The notes under the pieces are model-generated. The model saw only the letters and a program-made list of their open reading frames with translations. It was not told the origin of the DNA and searched no databases. From Neochlamydia sp. AcF84 (lineage in GTDB: Bacteria > Chlamydiota > Chlamydiia > Chlamydiales > Parachlamydiaceae): a stretch of DNA of 64,000 bases. Location: contig NZ_VJOT01000043.1 of the NCBI RefSeq assembly GCF_011087585.1, positions 1-64,000 of the forward strand, given 5' to 3'. The position numbers and the translations under genes are program-made. Positions 1-9,600 of this stretch are shown here, piece after piece; position 1 is the first letter of the stretch; the number at the start of each line of letters is the position of its first letter.

Positions 1-78
1 AATAACAGCAGCTTAAGGTGGTTTGAAGCCCGTTCCTGAAAACCGACTTCGGAGGGCCTTCTCCATCATTTGTACAGC

Positions 79-1050
79 TTAAGCACAAAGTTTTAGTTCT
101 TCCTGAACTTCTTTGTGCGCCTGCGGCGCACTTTCGATACCCCAATGCAAGCGTATGCCTAGTCCATGCTTTTCAGCGCTAGCTTTTTCACTAGCAATAT
201 AGTATCTAGCCTCTATAGATGTCTTATCTTTAATGCGCCTAGTGCTTCTCATGCAGACTAGCGCATTCAGATCTACCCATTCTTCTTTCTGGGGCAGCCA
301 ATCTAATTCATGCGTACACCAAACTTCTCGCTTCTCAAAACGATCTCTGCTCTTTTCTTCAATCGAGTAATAATCGCAACTCGCTTCTTTAGGTGTTACC
401 TGTATAGCTTGATCAAAAAAGTTTTTGGTTTCTGCATGTAGATTCCCTTGATTACCTTTCAGTGCGAGTAAGTAATGGCCTCCTTGATGGCGAATCTGTT
501 TAGCTATCTCTTTTTGACATCCAGCTGCATCTATGGTAACTGTAGCTCCTTTGATATCAAGCATATTTAATAACAAGGGAATGGCAGTTATTTCGTTTGA
601 TTTTGTGTCCGTAGCAAGCTGGCCAAGTATTAGCTTATTCTCTGCTGCAAAGGCACTAACCATGTGAATTGCTTTTCCTTCAAGAGCTGCATCACACGAC
701 CCTCTTAAGGTTTTGCCATCTATAGCGATCACTCCTTTAATGGCTCCAGCAATATTCTGGGTCCATTGCACAAAACATCTTTCAAAATTCGATGCAGATA
801 CATAGCGGAAAAATCTTCCTAAAGTATCATGTGATGGCACGCCTGCTAAGCAAATTCCACGCTCTTGCAGCCAAGGTAAATTGCAAGATGCCTATAAATG
901 GATTGTTGCCCAATCATCTGCACCGCATAAAACCGCCAAAATGCTAATTGTAACAATATCAAACAAACTATAGATTTGGTTTCTTTGCTTCCTTGGATCT
1001 TCCCGACCCTTAAATACAGCAAAAACACTATGGGGCTTATGAGTATTCAT
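79..1050 (-). pseudogene. ISAs1-family DDE transposase, amber-interrupted and 3'-truncated
   Basis: Starting at the ATG at 1050 (GGAGG five bases upstream) the frame reads 52 codons, including the N-terminal signature FKGREDPRKQRNQIYSL and VLCGADDWATI, then meets TAG at 892-894 and continues in the same frame from 891. The downstream part, which has its own ATG at 840, keeps the catalytic core: AIDGKTLRGS (first Asp), VTIDAAGCQKEIA (second Asp), LLALKGNQ, and the RLHWGIE motif with the third acidic residue. After HWGIE the usual LHWVLDVTF-type tail is replaced by unrelated residues and a stop. One nonsense codon plus a lost C-terminus make an active enzyme unlikely. Confidence 0.8.
83..131. 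repeat. Two abutting hairpins at the truncated IS end
   Basis: Arms GCACAAAG (83-90) and CTTTGTGC (111-118) enclose an inner AGTTC (95-99) / GAACT (105-109) pair. Directly beside it GTGCGCC (115-121) pairs with GGCGCAC (125-131) around a TGC loop, sharing four bases with the first hairpin. The G+C-rich stem falls exactly where the transposase leaves its consensus, so it may mark the deletion or rearrangement junction. Confidence 0.5.
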
Positions 1051-1272
1051 TCATTCCTCCTTTTTAAGGAAAAGAATGATAATTATCCCCCTTGCTTTGT
1101 CAACTTAAATCTTCATGCAGTTTCCCTGCAAAATGAATGGATAGAGCCTCTTACATTAAAAATTGTAAAGCTCCTTAAATAGGTAAACAGCCTTGAGAGG
1201 ACCAAAAAATAAACAGCATTATAAAGAATTAGGAGTTCTCAATGAATGATGCCTAGCATCTTAAAGGGTACC

Positions 1273-1497
1273 TTAAAGACCCATAGGACGTGGTAAAGGC
1301 TTATCTTCCTCACTATCCTTTTCATTTTTATCTTTTTTGCCTTCTCGATTTTTTTTTAAATCTTTTTTTGCTTTTTCTGCTCGCTCGGTAGCATTTATAT
1401 CAAAAGGTTTGGGAGTAGAGGCAAAAGGATTATTACTAACGATGAGATTGCCATCTTCATAAAGATCTCGGAAACTATTATTGATAGGAGCACCCAT
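1273..1497 (-). CDS. Small charged hypothetical protein (74 aa)
   Basis: Unrecognised. The start is supported by a strong GGAGGG ribosome site six bases upstream of the ATG, better than most genes in the window. The N-terminal 30 residues are neutral and include SNNPFAST; residues about 36-65 are dominated by Lys and Glu (AEKAKKDLKKNREGKKDKNE), probably helical and soluble; there is no signal peptide or membrane segment. It lies alone between the IS remnant and a long spacer. Real expression is likely from the ribosome site; function unknown. Confidence 0.55.
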   Translation of the reverse strand: MGAPINNSFRDLYEDGNLIVSNNPFASTPKPFDINATERAEKAKKDLKKNREGKKDKNEKDSEEDKPLPRPMGL

Positions 1498-2110
1498 AAT
1501 TTTCCCTCCTGATTAATTTTACTATATAATATTAAAATAATTAATATCAATATAGGTGCAAAAAAATTAAGGGACATAAGGCCACCTAGCAGGAAATTAT
1601 GGCTAGCCTTGGTAAAACATTTGGGTGGTTTATGTCTTGCCAGTGGATCGAAAACTTTCATGTATGCTGCTTTTTGCTTTAAATGCCTTTCGTTAATCCA
1701 GCTTTTCTAATTGCAAGGCCCCCTTTGTCTATCAAAGTGCTTAAGGAAAAAGGTAGATGAGTGAAAAATGTAGTAAGCATCTTAAATAAAAGCATAAGGA
1801 TGAAGCGGGGTCTAACAGTTTAATGATAGAATGATTGTAAACTTAAATGGATGATGACTTGAGGCTTTTTGCTCTTAAATATTATAATGATCTCTTGCAT
1901 AGATAGGAGAAAGGGAAGAATAACAAGAGAGGTTTTTTTTGAGGAGAACTTAAATAGATAAGCAAATAGTAGTAAGAATTTTCCCCATATTTTTTGATTA
2001 ATGCTGCATAAGGAAAGAAAGCTGTATAGATCTAACCTCACTCAGAAAAACACCTGAAATACTATTTAATTCTGTCTCTGAGCTATTAACATTCTTACAT
2101 TAGGGTTTAT
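1498..2110. other. Gene-poor spacer
   Basis: A/T-rich sequence upstream of the divergent small protein and the msr gene. A hydrophobic minus-strand frame at 1820-2041 begins with GTG and lacks a ribosome site, so it is not called. No RNA gene or repeat was recognised. Confidence 0.4.
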
Positions 2111-2965
2111 ATGGAAAGATATCATGCCTTAGATCCTTACGAGGAATCTATCATTTTAAAAAAAGGGACTGAAAAGCCTGGCACGGGTAAATACTACCAC
2201 TTTGCTGAAGGAGGCATTTATCTATGCCGTTATTGTGATGCTCCTTTATATATGTCCTCCGATAAATTTCCTTCTCAATGCGGATGGCCTAGTTTTGATG
2301 ATGAAATTAAGGGTGCTGTGGAGCGCAAGCTCGACGCAGATGGGGAGCGTATAGAAATTCTTTGTCGACGCTGCGGTGGGCATCTAGGACATCTTTTTAT
2401 TGGAGAAAGGCTGACCAGAAAGAATCAGCGCCATTGTGTAAATTCAACATCGCTAACATTTAACCCTGCATTTACTCAAGAGGGCCATGCCAGAGCTGTT
2501 TTTGCTGCCGGTTGTTTCTGGGGTGTTGAGCATCTATTTAAAAAAGTTGAAGGGGTAATTAGTACAACCGTAGGTTACATAGGAGGCTCAACAGTGCATC
2601 CAACCTATCAAGAGGTCTGTACGGGAATGAGTGGCCACGCAGAAAGCGTGGAAATCATATTTGATCCTGAAATTGTGGCTTATGAAACATTGGCTAAATT
2701 ATTTTTCGAAATTCATGATCCCTCACAGCACAATCGTCAGGGACCTGATAAGGGTGAACAATATCGCTCGGCAATCTTTTATCTCTCGGAGGCTCAAAAG
2801 AAGATAGCCGAAAATTTGGTGATAAAATTGGAACAGAAGGGGATTAAAGTAGCTACCCGCCTTTTGCCAGCAAGCTTTTTTTATCCTGCAGAAGAATATC
2901 ATCAAGATTACTATGATAAAGCGGGTAAAGAGCCTTATTGCCATGTGCGTGTCGAACGTTTTTAA
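2111..2965 (+). CDS. msrA/msrB: Bifunctional peptide-methionine (R)/(S)-S-oxide reductase, MsrB-MsrA fusion
   Basis: Repairs oxidised methionine in proteins: MsrB reduces the R sulfoxide, MsrA the S sulfoxide, usually with thioredoxin as donor. MsrB occupies about residues 1-120: zinc pairs CRYC (C39, C42) and CRRC (C85, C88), CGWPSF, GHLGHLF, and the catalytic Cys in RHCVNS (C109). MsrA follows from about 127: AAGCFWGVE with catalytic C135, [13 protein letters not shown], and the [18 protein letters not shown] block. No signal peptide, so cytoplasmic. The MsrB-first order is less common than MsrA-MsrB but is known. Single-gene unit; the next gene converges on it. Confidence 0.95.
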   Translation: MERYHALDPYEESIILKKGTEKPGTGKYYHFAEGGIYLCRYCDAPLYMSSDKFPSQCGWPSFDDEIKGAVERKLDADGERIEILCRRCGGHLGHLFIGERLTRKNQRHCVNSTSLTFNPAFTQEGHARAVFAAGCFWGVEHLFKKVEGVISTTVGYIGGSTVHPTYQEVCTGMSGHAESVEIIFDPEIVAYETLAKLFFEIHDPSQHNRQGPDKGEQYRSAIFYLSEAQKKIAENLVIKLEQKGIKVATRLLPASFFYPAEEYHQDYYDKAGKEPYCHVRVERF

Positions 2966-3051
2966 GTAGGCCTTTTCTTGCAATTACCAATCACTATGCT
3001 TCCCGCCTTAACAAATAAGGAGGAAGCAAAGTAAGGTGAATGTAAGTGTGC

Positions 3052-4494
3052 CTACCATAGATGAAGAATTTTCCACCACAAAGATCCTATTCCTATCCAA
3101 ATGAACAAAAAGATAAAGCTCGTTACAAATCCCATTTTCCACCAAGTTTTAAGATTTACATATTCAGATCCAAATAAAATAGGTGCTGAGCCCGTTCCAT
3201 AATGGGTAAGGCAGGCGAACAAGCTGCTTGAGAAGGCAAGTGAAAGAGCTATAAGATAAGGGGGAATATGTAGATGAAGGCCGACAGTCAGAAAAGCCGC
3301 ATACATAGAGCTAACGTGAGCGGTATTGCTAGCAAAAAGATAATGACTATAAAAATAGGAGAGCACCAAAATGGGCCAGGCTAAATACCAGGAAGTATTT
3401 GTCATCATAGCACGAAGGTGGCTACTCATCCAACCAATTAATCCGAAGTTATTTAAATAGGTGGCTATCATCACTAGTGTAGAAAACCAAATCAGTGTAT
3501 CCCAAGCCTCGTGTTCCCTCTTAATGTCATCCCAAGTAAGTACACCTGTTAAAAGTAAAATGCATATTCCTAAGAAGGCCACCGTTGTACTATCTATGCT
3601 AAGATAGGCTTCTCCGCAAATCCATAAAACAATTAACAAGAAAAACACCACTAAAGTAATCCATTCATATTTTGACATAGGACCCATTTGCTGAAGATTC
3701 CTGATAGCTAAATCTTTAGCTTCAGGGGTTTCTTTAATTTCTGGAGGATATAATTTATGCACAAGATAGGGAATGGCAATTAAACTTAATACTCCTGGGA
3801 GGCTGGCGGCTAAGGCCCATTGGCCCCAGGTAATGGGGATATGATGGTTAAGCAGTACTGCTACGATGAGAGGATTTGCTGCCATGGCTGTGATAAACAT
3901 GGTGCTAGTAATTAAATTGCAATAGTAGGCGGTAAGGATAAGATAGCTTCCTATGAGGCGTTGAGAATGACGCTCAGGTGAGCTTCCAAAGCTAACAGCT
4001 AACGCTCTGACGATAGGAAAAATAATGCCTCCAGCCCGTGCTGTATTACTAGGAATAGCAGGAGCCAAGATAAGTTCGGTAAAAGCTACCCCATATCCTA
4101 ACCCTAAAGTTTTTTTTCCTAAAAAAGCCACCAATAGATAGGCTAAACGCATGCCCAGTTTTGTTTTAATAAAACTTTTGGAGATAAGGAAGGCAGCAAC
4201 AACCAGCCAAATGATAGGATGGGAAAAACCGCTTAAAGCTTCCTTCAAGGTTAGAGTTTGAGTGACGATAAGAGTAGTCAGAGCTAATAAAGAAATGGCT
4301 CCCATGGGCAGTGCTTTTCCTATTAATCCTACAATCAGAGCGGAAAAAATGGCTAACAGCTGCCAAGCCTTAGGCTCAACTCCTACAGGCGAGGGAGCAA
4401 ATCCTATGCATGCACCCACTGTGCAAGCAATAAGAAGAGGTAGGAAATTGGCACCTTTAAAAACTACTTTGCTAGAGTGCTGAGGATGTGACAT
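3052..4494 (-). CDS. DASS-family sodium:dicarboxylate symporter (2-oxoglutarate/malate translocator type)
   Basis: An integral membrane carrier of the divalent anion:Na+ symporter family (SLC13/CitT group), expected to import dicarboxylates such as 2-oxoglutarate or malate from the host cell. Roughly a dozen hydrophobic segments span 480 residues. The paired Ser-Asn-Thr signatures that bind sodium and carboxylate are both visible: PSNTARAGG around residue 150 and ASNTAHVSS around residue 390, each next to a re-entrant hairpin. Length fits the family. It is transcribed toward the msr gene, so the two are convergent. The exact substrate cannot be read from sequence. Confidence 0.9.
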   Translation of the reverse strand: MSHPQHSSKVVFKGANFLPLLIACTVGACIGFAPSPVGVEPKAWQLLAIFSALIVGLIGKALPMGAISLLALTTLIVTQTLTLKEALSGFSHPIIWLVVAAFLISKSFIKTKLGMRLAYLLVAFLGKKTLGLGYGVAFTELILAPAIPSNTARAGGIIFPIVRALAVSFGSSPERHSQRLIGSYLILTAYYCNLITSTMFITAMAANPLIVAVLLNHHIPITWGQWALAASLPGVLSLIAIPYLVHKLYPPEIKETPEAKDLAIRNLQQMGPMSKYEWITLVVFFLLIVLWICGEAYLSIDSTTVAFLGICILLLTGVLTWDDIKREHEAWDTLIWFSTLVMIATYLNNFGLIGWMSSHLRAMMTNTSWYLAWPILVLSYFYSHYLFASNTAHVSSMYAAFLTVGLHLHIPPYLIALSLAFSSSLFACLTHYGTGSAPILFGSEYVNLKTWWKMGFVTSFIFLFIWIGIGSLWWKILHLW

Positions 4495-4635
4495 AAGATG
4501 TCTCCAAAAATATTTATAAGGAACCTATATTACTAGGAGAAGGAATTTCTTTTAAGATGAAAATCTTGCTTGCGTAGATGAAGCCGATACTGTCATAATG
4601 TTATTCTACCCCTTAACCCAAAAGGATTAAAAATT

Positions 4636-4947
4636 ATGATTACAGATATAGAATCTTTAAATTTGTTGGATTTAGACCAATTTTCAGCTGATTTAGAAGA
4701 ACTCAAGCAGGAGATAATTACTGAAGAAGCTGGAGAAGATGAGGATGATGTTATCCTAGAGGTCATTAAAGTGATCCAGGAAGAAATCGTTAAACGTAAG
4801 AGTAATCCAGAGAAAAAAGATCTTGCTAGCAATGTAAAATTTTTGGCTTATATCAATTTATTTAATTCTTTATTCGGAGAAGCAGACTTTGAGGAATTAG
4901 ATGAGGATGAATTAGAAGATATTGAAGAGGATGAAGAAGAAAAATAA
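4636..4947 (+). CDS. Acidic small hypothetical protein (103 aa)
   Basis: Unrecognised. Start ATG follows AAAGGATT at suitable spacing. The protein is strongly acidic throughout (LDQFSADLEELKQEI; EEAGEDEDDV) and ends in an almost uninterrupted Asp/Glu tail (DEDELEDIEEDEEEK). The middle (VIKVIQEEIVKRKSNPEKKD) is amphipathic and probably helical; there is no export signal. A hairpin follows the stop. Acidic tails of this kind occur in chaperone-like and nucleic-acid-mimic proteins, but nothing here proves either. Confidence 0.65.
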   Translation: MITDIESLNLLDLDQFSADLEELKQEIITEEAGEDEDDVILEVIKVIQEEIVKRKSNPEKKDLASNVKFLAYINLFNSLFGEADFEELDEDELEDIEEDEEEK

Positions 4948-4957
4948 TTGATGAATA

Positions 4958-4982
4958 GAAGAGCGGCATCATGCCGTTCTTC
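4958..4982 (+). terminator. Hairpin after the acidic protein gene
   Basis: GAAGAGCGGCAT (4958-4969) pairs with ATGCCGTTCTTC (4971-4982) with one G-U pair; the practical loop is about five bases. The trailing T-tract is weak, so termination strength is uncertain. Confidence 0.5.
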
Positions 4983-5402
4983 AGCAAGCAAGATCTCTTT
5001 TTTACTCTTAAATTTTTTTCATTAGAGCACTAAACTTTGGGTTTAATTAAGGAGAAATATTCATAAAGTTTACGTGTTGGTAGGAATAAATCTTACCTGC
5101 TTTTCATAGCTAGGCATCTTTCTTGTAAATTCTCTAGAAATTTTACTACCAAATGTGCATTTTTAATCCCTACTTTTAATTCTAGGTAGCAGGTTTATTT
5201 GCCTGTGATTACGAGAATCTTTTTTATTGCTTTTGGCCTTGTTCCTTGAAAATTAGGTTGCAGTCACTCGTTTAATGCTTAGAAAAATTATTAAATATAA
5301 GAAAAAATCTTACTAACTATAGATAAATAAGCCTAACGCTTAAGCTTTGATATCTAAAAAATATAGACTCTGCAATTAAGCAAGCTAAAGGCATCAACCA
5401 TC
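4983..5402 (+). other. A/T-rich spacer upstream of dus
   Basis: About 420 bases with no supportable frame. It presumably carries the dus promoter; no clear -35/-10 pair was chosen. Confidence 0.35.
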
Positions 5403-6377
5403 ATGCATTTACTCTCCAAAGACGCCTTTGGGTGTCCTTATCTTTTTCTTGCTCCCATGGAAGGAGTAGGAGACCGCTGCTTTCGTAAAGCAATGGCGAC
5501 CATAGGGGGATTCGATGAGGGTGTTACCGAATTTATTCGGGTGCCGAGCAATGCTCATACGCCAAGCTTAGCTAAAGTTTATGACTCTCATGAAATCTCT
5601 CCTATTCCTTTAGCAGCTCAATTGATGGGATCAGAGCCTAACTTAATGGCAGAAATGGCGCTAGAGATAGCTCGCAGGGGAGCACCTCGCATAGATTTAA
5701 ACTGTGGGTGCCCTTCTAATAAAGTGACAGGCAGAGGTGCAGGTTCAAGTCTACTAAAAGAACCTCGGCATCTTTATGAAGTTGCAAGGGCTTTAGTAAA
5801 AGCTGTAAAGGTTCCCGTGACGGTTAAAATGCGTTCAGGATATGAAGACACTTCTCTTTTTAAAGAAAATTTACTTGCCGCACAAGAAAGTGGGGCGTGT
5901 TTTATTACTTTACATCCTCGCACTAAAGTAGAGGGATATGGACCTCCTGCGCGGTGGGATTTGATCGCAGAAGCCAAATCTATTTTGAAAATTCCTGTGG
6001 TGGGTAATGGAGATATTTTGTGTGTAGAAGATGCTGTGCGTATGTTGAAAGCAACCCACTGTGATGCCCTCATGGTGGGGCGGGGAAGCGTAATTAACCC
6101 CTTTATCTTTCATCAAATAAGGGCTTATTTTTCAGGAAAGGCTTTTCTACCCACATGGAATTCTTTAGATACTTATCTCAGAACTTACTTATCGGAAATA
6201 CCTTTAACAAGTCCCGTTCGCAATAAAATTAACAAGATGAAGCAATTACTAAGTTTTCTATACAAAGCCAACCCGCAGCTATCAAGCTATCGCCAACAAA
6301 TGTTAACTTCGCAATTTAACCATTTAGATGCTTTTATGGAGGATGCAATGCATCATCTTAAAAATTTTTATATATAA
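5403..6377 (+). CDS. dus: tRNA-dihydrouridine synthase, DusC-like
   Basis: Flavoenzyme reducing uridines to dihydrouridine in the tRNA D-loop or nearby. A TIM-barrel FMN domain covers about residues 10-240: FLAPMEGVGDRCF at the N-terminus, TEFIRV, AQLMGSEP, and DLNCGCPSNKVTGRGAG containing the catalytic Cys; then VTVKMRSG, TLHPRTKVEGYG, VVGNGDI and ALMVGRGS for FMN phosphate binding. The APMEGV and NCGCPS spellings resemble the DusC subgroup more than DusA or DusB. The helical C-terminal tRNA-binding domain is present. Length (324) is typical. Monocistronic, between two long spacers. Confidence 0.92.
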   Translation: MHLLSKDAFGCPYLFLAPMEGVGDRCFRKAMATIGGFDEGVTEFIRVPSNAHTPSLAKVYDSHEISPIPLAAQLMGSEPNLMAEMALEIARRGAPRIDLNCGCPSNKVTGRGAGSSLLKEPRHLYEVARALVKAVKVPVTVKMRSGYEDTSLFKENLLAAQESGACFITLHPRTKVEGYGPPARWDLIAEAKSILKIPVVGNGDILCVEDAVRMLKATHCDALMVGRGSVINPFIFHQIRAYFSGKAFLPTWNSLDTYLRTYLSEIPLTSPVRNKINKMKQLLSFLYKANPQLSSYRQQMLTSQFNHLDAFMEDAMHHLKNFYI

Positions 6378-6629
6378 TTTTTTTCCATGTTCTCTAAAAA
6401 TCCCATGAAAATTTTTATTTTCTGGTTAGTCCCAAGCTCTAGCTTATTCAATGAAAGGCATAATGTTTTATAAATTCTAAAGATTTATAGAATACAAGAA
6501 TAAATTTTTTTTCTTTTAATTAATTTTTAGCCCATTAAGCTCTCAAGAGCTGGAAATTTTGTATTCCTATTTGCAAGTTTCGTGTTATACCAGGATGCAC
6601 CTTCAAAATTAGCTAAAAAGGATGAATTT
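6378..6629 (+). other. Spacer and ribosome site for the F-box/TPR gene
   Basis: A/T-rich. A GTG at 6582 would extend the downstream frame by 16 codons, but the ATG at 6630 has AAAAAGG eight bases upstream and is preferred. Confidence 0.45.
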
Positions 6630-9600
6630 ATGAGTTCAGAAATTTCTCTTGGATACCCTTATATTTTTCCTACATTTGAACAGATAGAAGATAAAGCACC
6701 TAATCATATAGGAATAAGTTCAGTCTATGCGGAAATTGCCTTAAAGATATTCAAAGAATTAGAACTACTAGATTTGTGCCAAGCCAAGTTAGTATGTAAA
6801 GAATGGAAACAGCAAATTAAAGGCAGTTTCTTAGATGAGGAAGAAGCTTACACGCAAGCTTTAAAACGCGCTATTCAAAAGGAAGAACTTATAAAAGTAG
6901 CTTCTTTTATAGAAAAATTAGGCGATATTTATGCTGCAAAAAGAACGTCAGAGACATTTCTTCAAGCTGCGGGTCTTTACAATTACGCTTTACAACTATT
7001 TTCAGAAGATAGACAGGAAATAATTAAAAAAAAGCTTTTTAATGTTCAAAGCCTACTTACTGAACTATGCAATGGAAAACCTATAAGCCTTGAGCAAATG
7101 AGGAAGCAATTTGAAGCTAATCGCCAAGTATTAAAAAAGCTTAGAGAGGAAATAGGGAAAAAAATTCAAGCTCTTGGCTCAAATCCCTCATCTGAGGAAG
7201 TAAGAGATCTTTACAAGAAAATTGCTCAAGGGATGAAAGATTTCTTTAAAATTTTGGTCGAACAGAGTATTGATACTTTAGGAGCTGCTCCCTGCGAATA
7301 TGCTATGATAGGCTTTGGTTCCCTGGCTAGAGAAGAAATGACTCCTTATTCCGATTTAGAATTTGGTATTCTTATCCAGGAGGATAGTGAAGACAATAGA
7401 GAGTACTTTAAGCGCCTGACCAATCTAATTCACCTGAGGGTTATTAACTTAGGAGAGACGATTCTTCCTGCTTTGAATATTCCCTGTATGATAAAGGCTG
7501 GCTTTTTTGATAGTGTCACTCCTAGAGGTTTTGCTTTTGATGGTGAAGGAGCGAAAGGAAAAGGTTGTAAAACTCCCTTTGGCAATCGCCAAACATTTAA
7601 GCTTATTCAAACTCCTGAGAAGATGGCTCAATATATCGCGCAGGATGAACAGGGTAAATGGTGGCATGACAAAGAGCCTCATCTTCCCATGGAGCTTCTG
7701 AACTTTACACATCTGTTAGGCAATCTTGAATTAACTGCTCAATATAAGCAAAAAATTCAAGAAAAGCTCAATGCGCCTTACCAACAAGGCCGTAATCTTC
7801 GTCAATACTTAGCTAAGGTTCATTTAGTTAAAGAGGATATGATATCTTTTGACCCAGGTATGGGCCATTTAGAAAAACAAGGCATGCTTTTTAAAGTTAA
7901 AAATGATTTGTATCGGTTTCCTCATCTAGCCTTGGACCGACTAGCTCTTCTTAAAAAAATAGTAGCCTCTGATACTTTTGGTAGGATCGAACAGCTAAAC
8001 AAGCAAGGGATTATAACGGATAGCGCAGCTGAAAAGTTAAAGGATTGGATGAGTATCGCGCTATTTATGCGACTTAAAACTTACTCTCATTATCAAGCCC
8101 AGCAAGAGATGATGAATCCTCTCATTAAATCTTGTGGCTTCGATAAACCAGAGCTTATTCAAAAGCAATTTGCTTTAGATTCTCATGCATTAGAAGACCT
8201 AAAAAAAATTTATCGCGTTTTCATTCCTTTTTATCAAGCTATGCATGAATTTTTAGCTGGTAGGGAAGAAGAGCTTAAATCTTCCACATTAGATGATAAC
8301 TCATCTCAGACCCAAGGAAATATAGCTTTAAGGTTTTTTCAGTATAAGGAAGCCTTAAAGTGGTATAATAAAGCAATACAAGAAGATCCGGAAAATCCTC
8401 AAGCATTAAATGCGTTAGGAACCCTTTACTATGAGCAAGGCAATTTAGAGAAGGCGGCTGCATACGTTAGCCAAGCAATCGAAATTAATCATGATTGTTT
8501 GAATAAAAATTGTCTTAACTTAACGGATTACTATTATCACACTGCTAATCTAGTAAGAAGCTATTACAATCTAGGATTAATCCACCATGAAAAAGGTAAT
8601 TTAAAGGAAGCTGCGGAGTATACTTATAAGGGAATTGATATTTGCCTTAAGTTATTTGGTGAGAATCATTTTAGTGTGGCCGGGGGTTACAACAACCTAG
8701 GAATGATCTTGCAAGATCAAGGAAAATTAGAGGAAGCAGCGGAGTATGCTAAGAAAGCGCTAGCAATTGACCTTAAACGTTTTGGTGAGAATCATCCAAG
8801 CGTGGCAAGGGATTATACTAATCTGGGAATGGCCTACCAAGAACAAGGTAATTTGGAAGAGGCTACTCACCTAATCAAAAAGGCGTTAGAAATAGATATC
8901 AAGCTGTATGGAGAAAATCACCCGCAAGTAGCAATCGAATACGAAAATTTAGGAATGATCTGCCATGAGCAAAAAGATCTTGAGACAGCAATCAAGCTAG
9001 TGAAAAAAGCTTTAGAAATTAACTTTAAGCTATATGGAGAAATTCATCCGTCTGTGGCAATGAATTATAATAATCTAGGAAAGATTTGGCAGGAGCAAGA
9101 AAATTTAGGACAAGCAGCTGAGCACTACATGAAAGCTTTAGTGCTCCATCGTAAGCTAAATGGAGAAGATCATCCTAACGTAGCTTTAGGCTATAATAAC
9201 CTAGCAACAATCTACAAAGAACAAGAAAACTTAAAGCAAGCTGTTAAGTATTGTAAAAAAGCTCTTAAAATTGATAAACACATCTCGGGCGATAATAATC
9301 CAAATGTTGAAAGAGATTACTATCATTTGGGCCTCTATTTTGAATTACAGAAGAATTTAGTACAAGCAGCTGAATACCTTGGAAATGGCCTTGAGGTCCA
9401 CTACAACCTACATGGTGAATTTCAACCTAGTGCAAGAACTTATTACGAAAGTTTAGTAATAATTTATAAAGAGTTAATAAAGACCTACCAAGAACAAGAA
9501 AATTTAGAGCAAGCCGCTACATATGCTGAAAAAGACCTTAAAATTAAACTTAGGTATTATGGAGAGAAGCATCGTGAAATTGCTATTTCTTATGATAATT

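Larger units (their letters stand above)
1..1128 (-). mobile_element. ISAs1-family insertion sequence remnant, partial
   Basis: The transposase-start end of the element is preserved: read on the minus strand, a CAGGG terminus (1124-1128) precedes a non-coding leader, a GGAGG ribosome site and the transposase start at 1050. The other end is lost: the transposase reading frame departs from the family consensus about 25 codons before its stop, and no matching CAGGG terminus is visible before the window edge. The boundary at position 1 is only the window limit. Seen: terminus, leader, interrupted transposase. Inferred: the family assignment, from transposase motifs. Confidence 0.6.

Noticed and set aside
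1820-2041. Hydrophobic 73-codon minus-strand frame
   Set aside because: GTG start without a ribosome site; hydrophobicity follows from T-rich sequence.
2998-3027. Hairpin between the convergent msr and DASS genes
   Set aside because: Imperfect stem with a bulge and no T-tract on either strand; not called a terminator.
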